Shown here piece after piece: positions 37,351 through 45,947 of a DNA stretch of 61,757 nucleotides. The stretch lies in contig CAQUBD010000009.1 in assembly GCA_948891265.1 (NCBI GenBank), forward strand, positions 1 through 61,757, read 5' to 3'. Position numbers and translations under genes: made by a program. The stretch comes from an uncultured Clostridia bacterium (GTDB lineage: Bacteria; Bacillota; Clostridia; TANB77; CAG-508). The notes beneath the pieces are model-generated. The model searched no databases and had not been told where the DNA came from. It saw only the letters and a program-made list of their open reading frames with translations. How positions within the stretch are numbered: the stretch's first letter is position 1; every line of letters starts with the position of its first letter.

Positions 37351-38226
37351 ATGAAAAAAGAAGACAAAACAAAGCTAGAACAATTATTCAAAGAAATAAA
37401 ACAAGGAAACAACCAAAATATTGAAGAACTTTATAAGAGATATAATAAAATAGTATATGGGATAGCATTTAGTATATTAAAAAACAAAGAAGATTCAGAA
37501 GATATAGTACAAATAGTATTTTCAAAATTATATACTATAGATAAAAGTAAATTACCAAAAGAAAAAGCAGGAACATGGTTATATAAAGTAACAAAAAATG
37601 AAGCAATATCTTTATTAAGAAAGAAACATGATAATGAGAATTTAGACAATATATATAATTATGAAAATCAAAATAATGAAATAAATGAATTTATTGATAA
37701 AGAGCATTATAATAAATTGATAAATAAATTAGGGAAAAAAGAACAAGAAATAGTATCTCTAAAAATACTATCAAATTTAACTTTTCAAGAAATATCCCAA
37801 ATGTTAGGAGAACCAGAAAGTACTATAAAATGGAGATATTATAAAGCGATTTATACATTAAAAATAACATTAAGTAATTTAGGAATGTTTATAATAACTT
37901 TTGTATTAGGAATATTAACATTAAAAAAACAAAAAAAAGAAGCTCCAATTACTAAAGAAGATGAATACACTGACAATATCGGCAATCAAGTTGAGACAAC
38001 ACCAGATGAACCAATATATAGAGAAGAACAAAAAATAAACTCAATTGTAGAAGATACGGAAAATACTATAGAAAATGTTGTTATAGAAGATACTATTAGT
38101 AATACTACAAATTATGTAAGTATTGGAATATTTAGCATTTCAGCTATATTTTTAATATTAACAATAATTTTTTCAATATTTTTAACAAAATACCAACTAA
38201 ATACAAGAAAAAAATCATCTAAATAG
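37351..38226 (+). CDS. ECF-type sigma factor with a C-terminal membrane extension
   Basis: 291 aa. Residues 1-165 form a sigma-70 family ECF protein: region 2 (IEELYKRYNKIVYGIAFSIL, EDIVQIVFSKL) and region 4 (KLGKKEQEIVSLKILSNLTF, EPESTIKWRYYKAIY). It is followed by a hydrophobic segment (LGMFIITFVLGILTLKK), an acidic linker and a second TM helix near the C-terminus (VSIGIFSISAIFLILTIIFSIFL). A sigma factor permanently tethered to the membrane is unusual and suggests control by proteolysis or by a membrane partner. The next gene (38250) encodes a single-TM extracytoplasmic protein and is a good candidate partner. Confidence 0.82.
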   Translation: MKKEDKTKLEQLFKEIKQGNNQNIEELYKRYNKIVYGIAFSILKNKEDSEDIVQIVFSKLYTIDKSKLPKEKAGTWLYKVTKNEAISLLRKKHDNENLDNIYNYENQNNEINEFIDKEHYNKLINKLGKKEQEIVSLKILSNLTFQEISQMLGEPESTIKWRYYKAIYTLKITLSNLGMFIITFVLGILTLKKQKKEAPITKEDEYTDNIGNQVETTPDEPIYREEQKINSIVEDTENTIENVVIEDTISNTTNYVSIGIFSISAIFLILTIIFSIFLTKYQLNTRKKSSK

Positions 38227-38249
38227 TAGAAAGGAAAAAAGGTGAGTTT

Positions 38250-39440
38250 ATGAAAAAGAAAAATATTGTAATTATAGCAATAATTGTATTATTGGTAATA
38301 TTGTTATTTCCAATTCGAATGAATTTAAAAGATGGCGGGAGTGTAAAATATAAAGCTTTATTATATACGATAACTGACTATCACAAGTTAGAGAAAAATG
38401 GAACATATATTGATGGTATAGGGATTGAAATATTAGGAGTAGAAATTATTAATACTACTGATGAAAAAGAAGAAGCAAACACAAATATAGAAGAAAGAAT
38501 AAAACTAAAAGATTTAAAAATAACAGCTAAAAATATAGATACTACTAAATTAGTTAAATTTAATGATGTTTTATATGGGAAATCTAATGCTCTTATAGAT
38601 TATGACTGCAATTTGGACAAAACCATAGGGAAAATTAATTTATTAATAGGCGAAGAATATATGCCTGAATTAAATGGAGAAACTAATAATAAAGATTTAT
38701 TAAATTGTGATGTATTAGAAGCTAATGGAAAAATAATGGTATTAAATGTTGATAATACAGCAGTTTTATTTGAAGCAATAGATAAAGAAAATATAAAAAA
38801 GACCAATGGAGAAAGTTTGAAAAATATAGAAAATACTGAATATAGTAGCTTTGTAGGCACAGTACTAGAAGAAACAACAAAATATATGATAGTTGAGCCA
38901 AATGAAGATGAACAAGAAAGAAAATCATCAGATAAAATACAAATAAATTATGAAACAGATCATATTGATTATTTGTATGGTGTAGGAAGAAAAGTAATTA
39001 TCTATTATACAGGAGTAATATTGGAAAGTTATCCAGCAAAAATATATACAAACAATATATCAATAGATGGATATAAAGATTTTGAAATTACAGTAAAAGA
39101 AAATAAAAATGTTGGCAAAAAGAAAGTGTTAAACAATAAGGATTTAGCTGCTGATGGGCGAGATTTTAATTTGTATTATTATGGATTAGATGAAGTAAAT
39201 GTAAAGGTAAATAATGAAAATATGTCATTAGAACAAGCTTTAAGAAGTGGAAAAATAACATTAAGTGGAATAGAACAAAAGGCAAATGAAGATTTTCCAA
39301 ATGCTATATCTTATGATGATGGCGGAAGTATGGAGTATCATTATAAGGATTATACTATTATAAAGATACATAAGTTAGATGGAAATAGAGATATATACAT
39401 AGGTAATGCAAACATGAAACTTAATGATTTACAATTATAA
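38250..39440 (+). CDS. Membrane-anchored extracytoplasmic protein, likely sigma-factor partner
   Basis: 396-aa protein with one N-terminal TM helix (IVIIAIIVLLVILLFPI) and a large extracellular part. Family not recognised. Near the C-terminus a short motif (NMSLEQALRSGKITLSGI) resembles one in the tail of the sigma fusion at 40754-42578 (MTVEDALKQGKITMDLL), which links the two loci. Ribosome binding site AAAAGGTGAG. It follows the membrane-linked sigma gene by 23 bp and is probably its sensor or anti-sigma component (inference from context). Confidence 0.65.
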   Translation: MKKKNIVIIAIIVLLVILLFPIRMNLKDGGSVKYKALLYTITDYHKLEKNGTYIDGIGIEILGVEIINTTDEKEEANTNIEERIKLKDLKITAKNIDTTKLVKFNDVLYGKSNALIDYDCNLDKTIGKINLLIGEEYMPELNGETNNKDLLNCDVLEANGKIMVLNVDNTAVLFEAIDKENIKKTNGESLKNIENTEYSSFVGTVLEETTKYMIVEPNEDEQERKSSDKIQINYETDHIDYLYGVGRKVIIYYTGVILESYPAKIYTNNISIDGYKDFEITVKENKNVGKKKVLNNKDLAADGRDFNLYYYGLDEVNVKVNNENMSLEQALRSGKITLSGIEQKANEDFPNAISYDDGGSMEYHYKDYTIIKIHKLDGNRDIYIGNANMKLNDLQL

Positions 39441-39516
39441 AACTAATAATTTAATGCAATATGCTTCTCTTGGAATTATAGTTGCTTTTATTTTAATTAT
39501 GGTATTAAAGATAGTG

Positions 39517-39545
39517 AAAACTAATCATTGAGATTAGTTTTTTTG
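39517..39545 (+). terminator. Terminator of the sigma/partner operon
   Basis: Perfect stem AAAACTAATC / GATTAGTTTT with a short loop and T run. Confidence 0.85.
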
Positions 39546-39570
39546 CTGTATTTAGATAATAAAAATATTA

Positions 39571-39741
39571 AAAAGTGCTATAAAAAAGTAATTATTTTTA
39601 TTAATACCTTCAATAGCAGGGTCAATTTCAAACTCTTCGATTTCTCACATAGAAGATTGTTATCGGGTTTGAAGCCTAACGCAGGTCTTAGGGAACGTTC
39701 AGGCTATTAATAAAAATCATTACTTTTTTATAGCGTCTTTT
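39571..39741. repeat. MITE-like element 2 with 30-bp inverted ends
   Basis: Left arm 39577-39606 and right arm 39705-39734 pair at 29 of 30 positions (both run from GCTATAAAAAAGTAAT). The interior contains a further TCAAAC / GTTTGA stem. Non-coding; a reading frame crossing it (39528-39710) is fortuitous. It fills most of the 437-bp gap between 39440 and the sdpR start. Confidence 0.8.
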
Positions 39742-39787
39742 AGAATTTATATAAGATTTAATATTTCCTAGTAACTTTTTGTTTATA

Positions 39788-39866
39788 CTATTTAGAAAAA
39801 AATCTAAATAGCTATTGACAGTATGATTATAAAATAGTATAATCTATTTAGATAAATATCTAAATA
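39788..39866 (+). promoter_or_regulatory. sdpRI promoter with two palindromic operators
   Basis: Consensus promoter TTGACA (39815-39820), 17 bp, TATAAT (39838-39843). Operator 1 (39788-39811) is CTATTTAGA, 6 bp, TCTAAATAG, just upstream of -35. Operator 2 (39845-39866) is TATTTAGATA, 2 bp, TATCTAAATA, just downstream of -10. The two palindromes share the same half-site and are well placed for autorepression by the ArsR-type regulator. Confidence 0.85.
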
Positions 39867-39886
39867 CTAAAACAGGAGTGATTAAA

Positions 39887-40168
39887 ATGGGAATGTCAGA
39901 AACATTAAAAGCAATTAGTGATCCTGTAAGAAGAGAGATACTTGAATTATTAAAAGATGGAAGAAAAACAGCAGGAGAAATATCAAGTAGATTTAATTTA
40001 ACAGGAGCAACAGTATCATATCATTTATCAAACTTAAAAAAAGCAAATCTTATAACTGAAACAAAACAAAAAAACTTTATATTTTATGAATTAAATAGTT
40101 CTGTATTTGAAGATGTTTTAGTGTGGATTTATAAGTTAGGGGGAAATAAAAATGGAAAAGAAAAGTAA
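39887..40168 (+). CDS. sdpR: ArsR-type autorepressor (SdpR family)
   Basis: 93-aa winged-helix regulator (KAISDPVRREILELLKDGRK, EISSRFNLTGATVSYHLSNLKKANLI). In Bacillus, SdpR represses its own operon with sdpI, and the membrane-bound SdpI titrates it. Here the same gene pair and two matching palindromic operators are present. The ATG at 39887 lies 8 nt after AGGAG and is preferred over the GTG at 39878, which overlaps the ribosome binding site. It overlaps the sdpI-like gene by 17 bp. Confidence 0.9.
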   Translation: MGMSETLKAISDPVRREILELLKDGRKTAGEISSRFNLTGATVSYHLSNLKKANLITETKQKNFIFYELNSSVFEDVLVWIYKLGGNKNGKEK

Positions 40169-40700
40169 AAGAACATTAATTTTAAGTGTACTTACATGTT
40201 TATTGCCAATATTATTAGGTATTGCTTTTTATAGCAAATTACCAGAGCAAATGCCAATTCATTTTACAATAAATGATGTGCCAGATAACTATGCACCAAA
40301 AAAATTTGCATTATTTGGAATACCAGTAATTATGGCAATTGTTCAAGCAATATGTATTATATTTACATCAAAAGTAAATAAGATGAAAAATAATGAAAAG
40401 CCCAAAATCTTAAAGATAATGGAATGGTTTATTCCAATTCTTACAGTATTAATATATATTATTATGGTGGAAGTCCCTTTAGGAAGTGATGTTTATGTTG
40501 GAAAAAGTGTATGTTTAATTTTAGGAATTTTATTTATAATAATAGGAAATTATTTACCTAAAATGAGTTATGAAGTTGGTAAAGTAACTTTTCATCCAGC
40601 ACCAAAAAGTGAAAAATCATTTAGAAAAATGAGTAGATTTATGGGATATTCATTTATTGCAGTGGGAATAATTTTACTTATTATGATTATATGGGCATAA
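40152..40700 (+). CDS. sdpI: SdpI-family membrane protein
   Basis: 182-aa membrane protein with about five TM helices (TLILSVLTCLLPILLGIAFY, LFGIPVIMAIVQAICIIF, WFIPILTVLIYIIMV and others). It contains the DUF1648-like motif LPEQMPIHFTINDVPDNYAPK and the SdpI extension near the C-terminus (FRKMSRFMGYSFIAVGIILL). In Bacillus the homologue confers immunity to the SdpC toxin; here no sdpC-like gene is visible, so signalling or immunity against a foreign toxin are both possible. Translationally coupled to sdpR. Confidence 0.88.
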   Translation: MEKKSKRTLILSVLTCLLPILLGIAFYSKLPEQMPIHFTINDVPDNYAPKKFALFGIPVIMAIVQAICIIFTSKVNKMKNNEKPKILKIMEWFIPILTVLIYIIMVEVPLGSDVYVGKSVCLILGILFIIIGNYLPKMSYEVGKVTFHPAPKSEKSFRKMSRFMGYSFIAVGIILLIMIIWA

Positions 40701-40753
40701 AATTGAAACTTTTTTAAGTTTTACTTGTCTATTATATTGAAAGCAGGTAAAAA

Positions 40754-42578
40754 ATGGAGAAAGATTTAGATAAAAAATTATATAATGATTATTTAGATGG
40801 GCAAAAGGAAGCTTTTGAGTTTTTATATAACAAATATAAACAAAGAATTCAATATTTCATTTTTAACATTATAAAAGACTATCAAAAAGCTGAAGACATT
40901 ACACAGGAAGCATTTATATATGTTATGCAAAATCCAATAAAAGAAAACATATCATTCAAATATTATATTTATATGATAGCAAAAAGTAGAGCAATAAATT
41001 ATATAAATGTAGAAAAAAGAAGGACTGAGATAACAGAAGACTACATATATAATTCACTAGAAACAACTGAAAAAGATGTGTTAGATTTTATAATGAAAGA
41101 AGAAACAAAAAAGGAAATCATTGAAGCAATAGACTTACTTGATGAGAAATATAAAAATGCAATATATCTAGCAAAAATCGAAGAATTATCATATGAAGAA
41201 ACTTCAAAGATACTAGGCGAAACTCTCCAAAATACAAAAAATCTAATACATAGAGGCAAAAAACAATTAAGAAAAATCCTGCTAAAGAAAGGATTTGATG
41301 ATATGAATAAAGTTTCAAAAATATTTGTAATAATTATTTGTACAGTAGTTGCACTATCAGGAATAGCTTATGGAGCAACACTTATTTATAACAATTATAT
41401 AAAAAATAATACTAATCATAAAGTAACAATGAACCCAACTTATCAAAGTACTATTTCCGAAAACACAATAAACAATTTATGGGTAGGGACTTTGGACTTA
41501 GCTTGGAAAGATTTACAAGAAAAAATCGGATTGAGTAAAATAGAAATAAAAGGTGGAACACCACAAATTGCAAGAAATCTTAATGAAAGTACATTTTCAA
41601 AAGAGATGTTAGATCCAAATGATTATAAAATAAATGTAGAAAGAACAGTTACAGATGGCTATAAAATTGATGCAACACTTAATAAAGAATTAAACTTTTT
41701 AGAAGTATTTGACAATTTTAGTAAGGACTATACAAAATGGACTTTTGGAGATGGCAAAGAATATATTAAATATTTTGGAATAAATAATGCAAGTTTAGAG
41801 AAAATGAATAAAAATGTTGAAATATTATTTTATAATAAGATTGGTAATGGAACTTTATTTAGTAATGATATGGCAATAAAGTTGAAAACTAAAGAAGGAG
41901 ACGAAATAATACTTTATAGAACAGATGATGAAAAATCATTTAATGAATATTATGAAGATGTAAAAAATAAGTCAAAAAATTATAAAGGCAGTACAGAATT
42001 TTCACAAGATGATGAGCTAAGAATTCCTTATGTTAGAGTAAATGGAATGGTTAGTTATGATGAATTGTATGATAAGGAAATAACAGATTCAAAAGGTTTA
42101 TATATTTATGATGTGATTCAAAATGTTAATTTTTCACTAAATGAGAAAGGTTGTAATTTATCAAGTAAAGCTACAATGGTTACAGAATATATGGGTATAG
42201 GTGAAGATACAAAATACTGTTATTTTCAAGATAAGTTTATAATCTTTATGAAAGAAGCAAATTCTGATTCTCCATATTTCGCTTTAAAAGTAGATAATAG
42301 TGATATATTGGAGAAGATAGAAGAAACTGATGAGCCTAAAATAATAGATAATACAATGATGGCTGATAGTGATAGATATAATGTTCAAGAACGGTGAGTA
42401 TAAGTTTTTTGAAAATGAAAATTATGCATATTATTATCCAACTCAAAAAACAAAGCTTGTTAATGTGTGGTTTAAAAATGGGGATATGATGACGGTGGAA
42501 GATGCTTTGAAACAAGGTAAAATAACAATGGATTTGCTTGATAAATATGAGATTGAGTATATTAAAAAAAGTAAATAA
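40754..42578 (+). CDS. ECF sigma factor fused to a membrane/extracytoplasmic domain, interrupted by CGG-TGA (+1 joined)
   Basis: About 607 aa when joined. Residues 1-180 are an ECF sigma factor (KEAFEFLYNKYKQRIQYFIF, KAEDITQEAFIYVMQ, YEETSKILGETLQNTKNLI). A TM helix follows (KIFVIIICTVVALSGIAYGATLI), then an extracellular part of about 380 residues. The Met within GFDDMNKVSKIF looks like the start of a formerly separate anti-sigma-like gene, so two genes have been fused in frame. The 0 frame ends GAA-CGG-TGA at 42397. Skipping C gives QE-GEYKFFENENYAYYYPTQ and about 60 further residues to 42578, including a motif shared with 38250-39440. It has no sign of a separate start for the tail. Confidence 0.78.
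42392..42394 (+). other. Candidate +1 recoding site: in-frame CGG before a stop (GAA CGG TGA)
   Basis: 0-frame translation would stop at the next codon (TGA). Skipping C gives GAA-GGT-GAG-TAT. Layout comparable in principle to the prfB CUU-UGA site, but with CGG. Confidence 0.78.
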
Positions 42579-42610
42579 AATTTAAGTTGAGGTTTTTTGA
42601 AATAATTTTT

Positions 42611-42652
42611 TTCTATAATCAATTTGCAAAGTAATAAAAAATACAACTTAAA
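42611..42652 (+). repeat. 42-bp dispersed repeat, copy 1
   Basis: TTCTATAATCAATTT, then an A-rich stretch and ACAACTTAAA; a near-identical copy lies at 49497-49537. Both are shortly upstream of a gene start. Confidence 0.7.
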
Positions 42653-42663
42653 AACTAAAAATC

Positions 42664-42692
42664 TTGACAGAGTAAGTATTATGTTATAAAAT
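42664..42692 (+). promoter_or_regulatory. Sigma-A promoter of the RhuM-like gene
   Basis: TTGACA (42664-42669), 17 bp, TAAAAT (42687-42692), 40 bp before the start. Confidence 0.75.
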
Positions 42693-42731
42693 ACAAACAA
42701 CAGTTTTTTTGAATAGAGTACGAGGTGATTG

Positions 42732-43760
42732 ATGTTGAATAATGTTGAAAATTTGAAAGATTTAATCATATATCAAAGCCAAAATAATGAAAATATATCT
42801 GTTGAAGTTTTATATAATGAAGAAGATTTTTGGTTAACTCAAAAGTCAATGTCAAAATTATTTGGAGTAGAAGTAAATACAATTAATTATCATTTGAAAG
42901 AAATTTTTGATAGTAAAGAATTAGAAGAAAATCGAACTATTCGAAAAATTCGAACAGTTCAAAAAGAAGGAACTAGAGATGTTTCAAGAGAGTTAATATT
43001 TTACAGTTTAGATGCTATTATAGCAGTTGGTTATAGAGTGAATTCAAAAGAAGCAACAGATTTCAGAATTTGGGCAACAAAAACTTTAAAAGAATATATA
43101 AAAAAAGGTTTTGTTGTTAATAGTGAAATGCTAAAAAACGGACCAAAGTTTGGAAAAGATTATTTTGATGAGTTATTGGTTAAGATAAAAGAAATTAGAG
43201 CAAGTGAAAGAAGATTTTATCAAAAAATAACTGATATATACAAAGAATGTAGTTTTGATTATGATAAAAATAGTGAGACAACACAAGAGTTTTATAAAAA
43301 TGTTCAAAATAAGCTACATTTTGCAATTACTGGAATGACAGCACCTGAAATAATTTATGATAGAGTTGATAGTAAAAAAGAAAATATGGGACTAACAACA
43401 TGGAAAAATGCACCAGATGGAAAAATACTTGAAACAGATGTAACAATTGCTAAAAATTATCTTTCGCAAGAAGAAATTACAGAATTAAATAATTTAGTAT
43501 CTATGTATCTTGATTATGCAGAAAGACAAGTGAAGTTAGGAAAGATTATTTCAATGCAAGAATGGAAAGAAAAATTAGAAGTATTTTTAAAAGTCAACGA
43601 ATATAATATTTTAAAAGATAATGGAAAAATAAAGAGAGAAATAGCAGATAAGTTGGCTTTAGATGAATATAAAAAGTATAGAATAATACAAGATAAAAAC
43701 TATATTTCAGACTTTGATGAGTTAGTAAAAGAAACGAAAAATTTAAATGATAAATTATAA
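42732..43760 (+). CDS. RhuM-family protein
   Basis: About 342-aa protein of the RhuM (virulence-associated) family. The N-terminus is typical (IIYQSQNNENISVEVLYNEE, FWLTQKSMSKLFGVEVNTINYHLKEIF), followed by the RIWATKTLKEYIKKGFVVN block and the C-terminal YLDYAERQVKLGKIISMQEW motif. RhuM proteins occur in genomic islands and near defence or mobile genes; their biochemical function is not established. It sits between AT-rich repeats and has its own consensus promoter and terminator, so it may be an acquired cassette. ATG 42732 follows GAGGTG. Confidence 0.88.
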   Translation: MLNNVENLKDLIIYQSQNNENISVEVLYNEEDFWLTQKSMSKLFGVEVNTINYHLKEIFDSKELEENRTIRKIRTVQKEGTRDVSRELIFYSLDAIIAVGYRVNSKEATDFRIWATKTLKEYIKKGFVVNSEMLKNGPKFGKDYFDELLVKIKEIRASERRFYQKITDIYKECSFDYDKNSETTQEFYKNVQNKLHFAITGMTAPEIIYDRVDSKKENMGLTTWKNAPDGKILETDVTIAKNYLSQEEITELNNLVSMYLDYAERQVKLGKIISMQEWKEKLEVFLKVNEYNILKDNGKIKREIADKLALDEYKKYRIIQDKNYISDFDELVKETKNLNDKL

Positions 43761-43766
43761 TCTCTT

Positions 43767-43803
43767 AGGGCAAGTAATTAAGTTGAAAATTACTTGTCCT
43801 TTG
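43767..43803 (+). terminator. Terminator after the RhuM-like gene
   Basis: Stem AGGGCAAGTAATT / AATTACTTGTCCT with an 8-nt loop. Confidence 0.8.
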
Positions 43804-43843
43804 TGATATAATCCAATTAATTATATGTTACGAAGGAGAAGCG

Positions 43844-45328
43844 ATGTCATCAATAAGTATAAATAATTTAACATTTGGATATGATGGAAACTATAACAAT
43901 ATATTTGAAAATGTATCATTTAACATAGATACAAACTGGAAACTAGGACTAATTGGCAGAAATGGCAAAGGAAAAACTACATTATTAAAATTATTACAAG
44001 AAAAATATGAACATAAAGGAACAATAACAAAAAAAGTTGATGTAGATTATTTTCCTTTTGAAATAACAAATAAAGATAGGATGGCAATAGAAATTGTTTA
44101 TGAAATTGCTCCAAATGTTGAAGATTGGGAAATTATAAAAGAATTAAATTTACTAAATACAGATGCAGAAATTTTATATAGAAACTTTAATTTATTAAGT
44201 GGTGGAGAGCAAGTAAAAATATTATTAATAAGCCTATTCTTAAAAGGGAATAATTTCTTGCTTATAGATGAGCCTACAAATCATTTAGATATTGAAACAA
44301 GAAATAACTTAGTTAATTATTTAGAAAACAAAAAAGGATTTATAGTTGTCTCTCATGATAGAAATTTTTTAGATAAAATAATAAATCATGTAATGGTTAT
44401 AAATAACACTAATATTGAGATACAACAAGGAAACTTTTCATCTTGGAAAGAAAATAAAGATAGGCAAGATAATTTTGAATTAACACAAAATGAACAATTA
44501 CAAAAAAATATAAATAAACTAGAAACAGCAGCTAAGAATTCTGCAAAATGGTCAAATGAAGCTGAAAAAACAAAGAGTAAAAAATATAATTCTGAAACTA
44601 CAATAGACAAAGGATATGTAGGACATAAAGCAGCTAAAATGATGAAAAGTTCAAAAGTTATTGAACAAAGAATTGAAAAAGCAATAAATGAAAAAACTAA
44701 TTTATTAAAAAATATAGATAGAAATGATACCTTAAAAATTGTTCCTTTAGAAAGTAATAAAAAACCATTAGTTTTAGCAAAAAATTTACAGATAAAATAT
44801 AATGGGCAAACAATATTTAAACCTATATCTTTTGAAGTAAATAATGGAGATAGAATTGCAATAGTTGGCAAAAATGGTATTGGAAAGTCAAGTATATTAA
44901 AACTTATTTTAGAGAAAGAAATACAATATAAGGGAGAATTTAAGGTAGCAAATGATTTGAAAATATCTTATGTATCACAAAGTACAGAAAATTTAAAAGG
45001 AAACTTGAAATCTTTTGCACAAAATAATAGAATAGATGAAAGTATTTTTAAGGCAATGCTAGTAAAAATGGGATTATCAAATTTGGATTTTGATACAAAT
45101 ATACAAGACATGAGTGAAGGTCAAAAGAAAAAGGTTTTAATTGCCAAAAGTATATCAGAACAAGCTAATATTTATATATGGGACGAGCCATTGAATTATA
45201 TTGATATAATAACAAGAATACAAATTGAAGATGCTATTTTAAAATACAAGCCCACAATTATTTTTGTAGAACATGATGAAACATTTATTGAAAAAGTAGC
45301 AACAAAAATTATAGATTTAGAAAAATAA
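43844..45328 (+). CDS. ABC-F ATPase, Lsa/antibiotic-resistance-like
   Basis: 494-aa soluble protein with two ATP-binding cassettes and no membrane domain. Cassette 1: Walker A GRNGKGKTT (about 39), signature LLSGGEQ, Walker B LLIDEPTNHLD. Linker about 195-300, Lys-rich and helical (NFELTQNEQLQKNINKLETAAKNSAKWS), as in the Lsa/Vga group. Cassette 2: Walker A GKNGIGKSS, degenerate signature DMSEGQKKK, Walker B IYIWDEPLNYID. ABC-F proteins of this type bind the ribosome and dislodge lincosamide/pleuromutilin/streptogramin antibiotics; resistance here is inferred from similarity. GAAGGAGAAG ribosome binding site. Confidence 0.9.
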   Translation: MSSISINNLTFGYDGNYNNIFENVSFNIDTNWKLGLIGRNGKGKTTLLKLLQEKYEHKGTITKKVDVDYFPFEITNKDRMAIEIVYEIAPNVEDWEIIKELNLLNTDAEILYRNFNLLSGGEQVKILLISLFLKGNNFLLIDEPTNHLDIETRNNLVNYLENKKGFIVVSHDRNFLDKIINHVMVINNTNIEIQQGNFSSWKENKDRQDNFELTQNEQLQKNINKLETAAKNSAKWSNEAEKTKSKKYNSETTIDKGYVGHKAAKMMKSSKVIEQRIEKAINEKTNLLKNIDRNDTLKIVPLESNKKPLVLAKNLQIKYNGQTIFKPISFEVNNGDRIAIVGKNGIGKSSILKLILEKEIQYKGEFKVANDLKISYVSQSTENLKGNLKSFAQNNRIDESIFKAMLVKMGLSNLDFDTNIQDMSEGQKKKVLIAKSISEQANIYIWDEPLNYIDIITRIQIEDAILKYKPTIIFVEHDETFIEKVATKIIDLEK

Positions 45329-45352
45329 TAGGAAATATTGGAGACCAAATTT

Positions 45353-45889
45353 ATGAGTGAAGAAGAAAAAATGTTATCAGGAGAATTATATAATTCAAAT
45401 GATGAGCAATTAATAAATGCTAAAAAGCTATGCAATAAATATAATAATTTAGATATTGAAGACGAACAAAAGGCAAAAGAAATAATCCAAAAATTATTCT
45501 CCAAAACTGGAAATCAATTTACGATAATGCCTAATTTCTATTGTGACTATGGATTCAATATAGAAATTGGAGAAAATTTTTATTCAAACCATAATTTAGT
45601 AATATTAGATGCAAATAAAGTGTCTTTTGGAGACAATGTTAAAATTGGACCTAATTGCGGGTTTTATACATCAGGACATCCAATGGATAAAGAAAATAGA
45701 AAAAAAGTGGAATTTGCTAAACCAATTAAAATAGGGAATGATGTGTGGATTGGCGGAAATGTATGTGTTATGCCAGGAGTTACTATTGGTGATGATACTG
45801 TAATTGGGGCAGGAAGTGTTGTTACAAAAGATATTCCAGCAAATGTAGTAGCTGTAGGAAATCCTTGCAAAATTATAAAAAAGCTTTAA
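45353..45889 (+). CDS. Maltose/galactoside O-acetyltransferase-like hexapeptide protein
   Basis: 178-aa left-handed beta-helix acetyltransferase. The N-terminal Mac segment (SEEEKMLSGELYNSNDEQLI) and FYCDYGFNIEIGENFYSNHN are followed by the hexapeptide repeats with the catalytic His in FYTSGHPM, and the GGNVCVMPGVTIGDDTVIGAGSV ending. It transfers acetyl from acetyl-CoA to a sugar. ATG 45353 lies 10 nt after GGAG and is preferred over the TTG at 45338. Directly downstream of the ABC-F gene, probably cotranscribed. Confidence 0.93.
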   Translation: MSEEEKMLSGELYNSNDEQLINAKKLCNKYNNLDIEDEQKAKEIIQKLFSKTGNQFTIMPNFYCDYGFNIEIGENFYSNHNLVILDANKVSFGDNVKIGPNCGFYTSGHPMDKENRKKVEFAKPIKIGNDVWIGGNVCVMPGVTIGDDTVIGAGSVVTKDIPANVVAVGNPCKIIKKL

Positions 45890-45895
45890 CTATAA

Positions 45896-45930
45896 TAATG
45901 TGCCAAAAAGGGACGCCCCCATTGGCACAA
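45896..45930 (+). repeat. Hairpin of the conserved-loop GGGACGCCCC family
   Basis: Outer stem TGTGCCA / TGGCACA around AAAAGGGACGCCCCCAT. Located immediately upstream of the addB ribosome binding site (GAAAGGAGAG). The loop matches those of 9597-9636 and 25978-26016. Confidence 0.8.
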
Positions 45931-45947
45931 AAAGAAAGGAGAGTTAA

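Noticed and set aside
39455..39532. 25-codon hydrophobic reading frame just before the terminator at 39517
   Set aside because: No ribosome binding site and too short to support. It may be a remnant of a membrane protein.
39528..39710. 60-aa reading frame
   Set aside because: Lies inside the palindromic element 39571-39741 and has no ribosome binding site.
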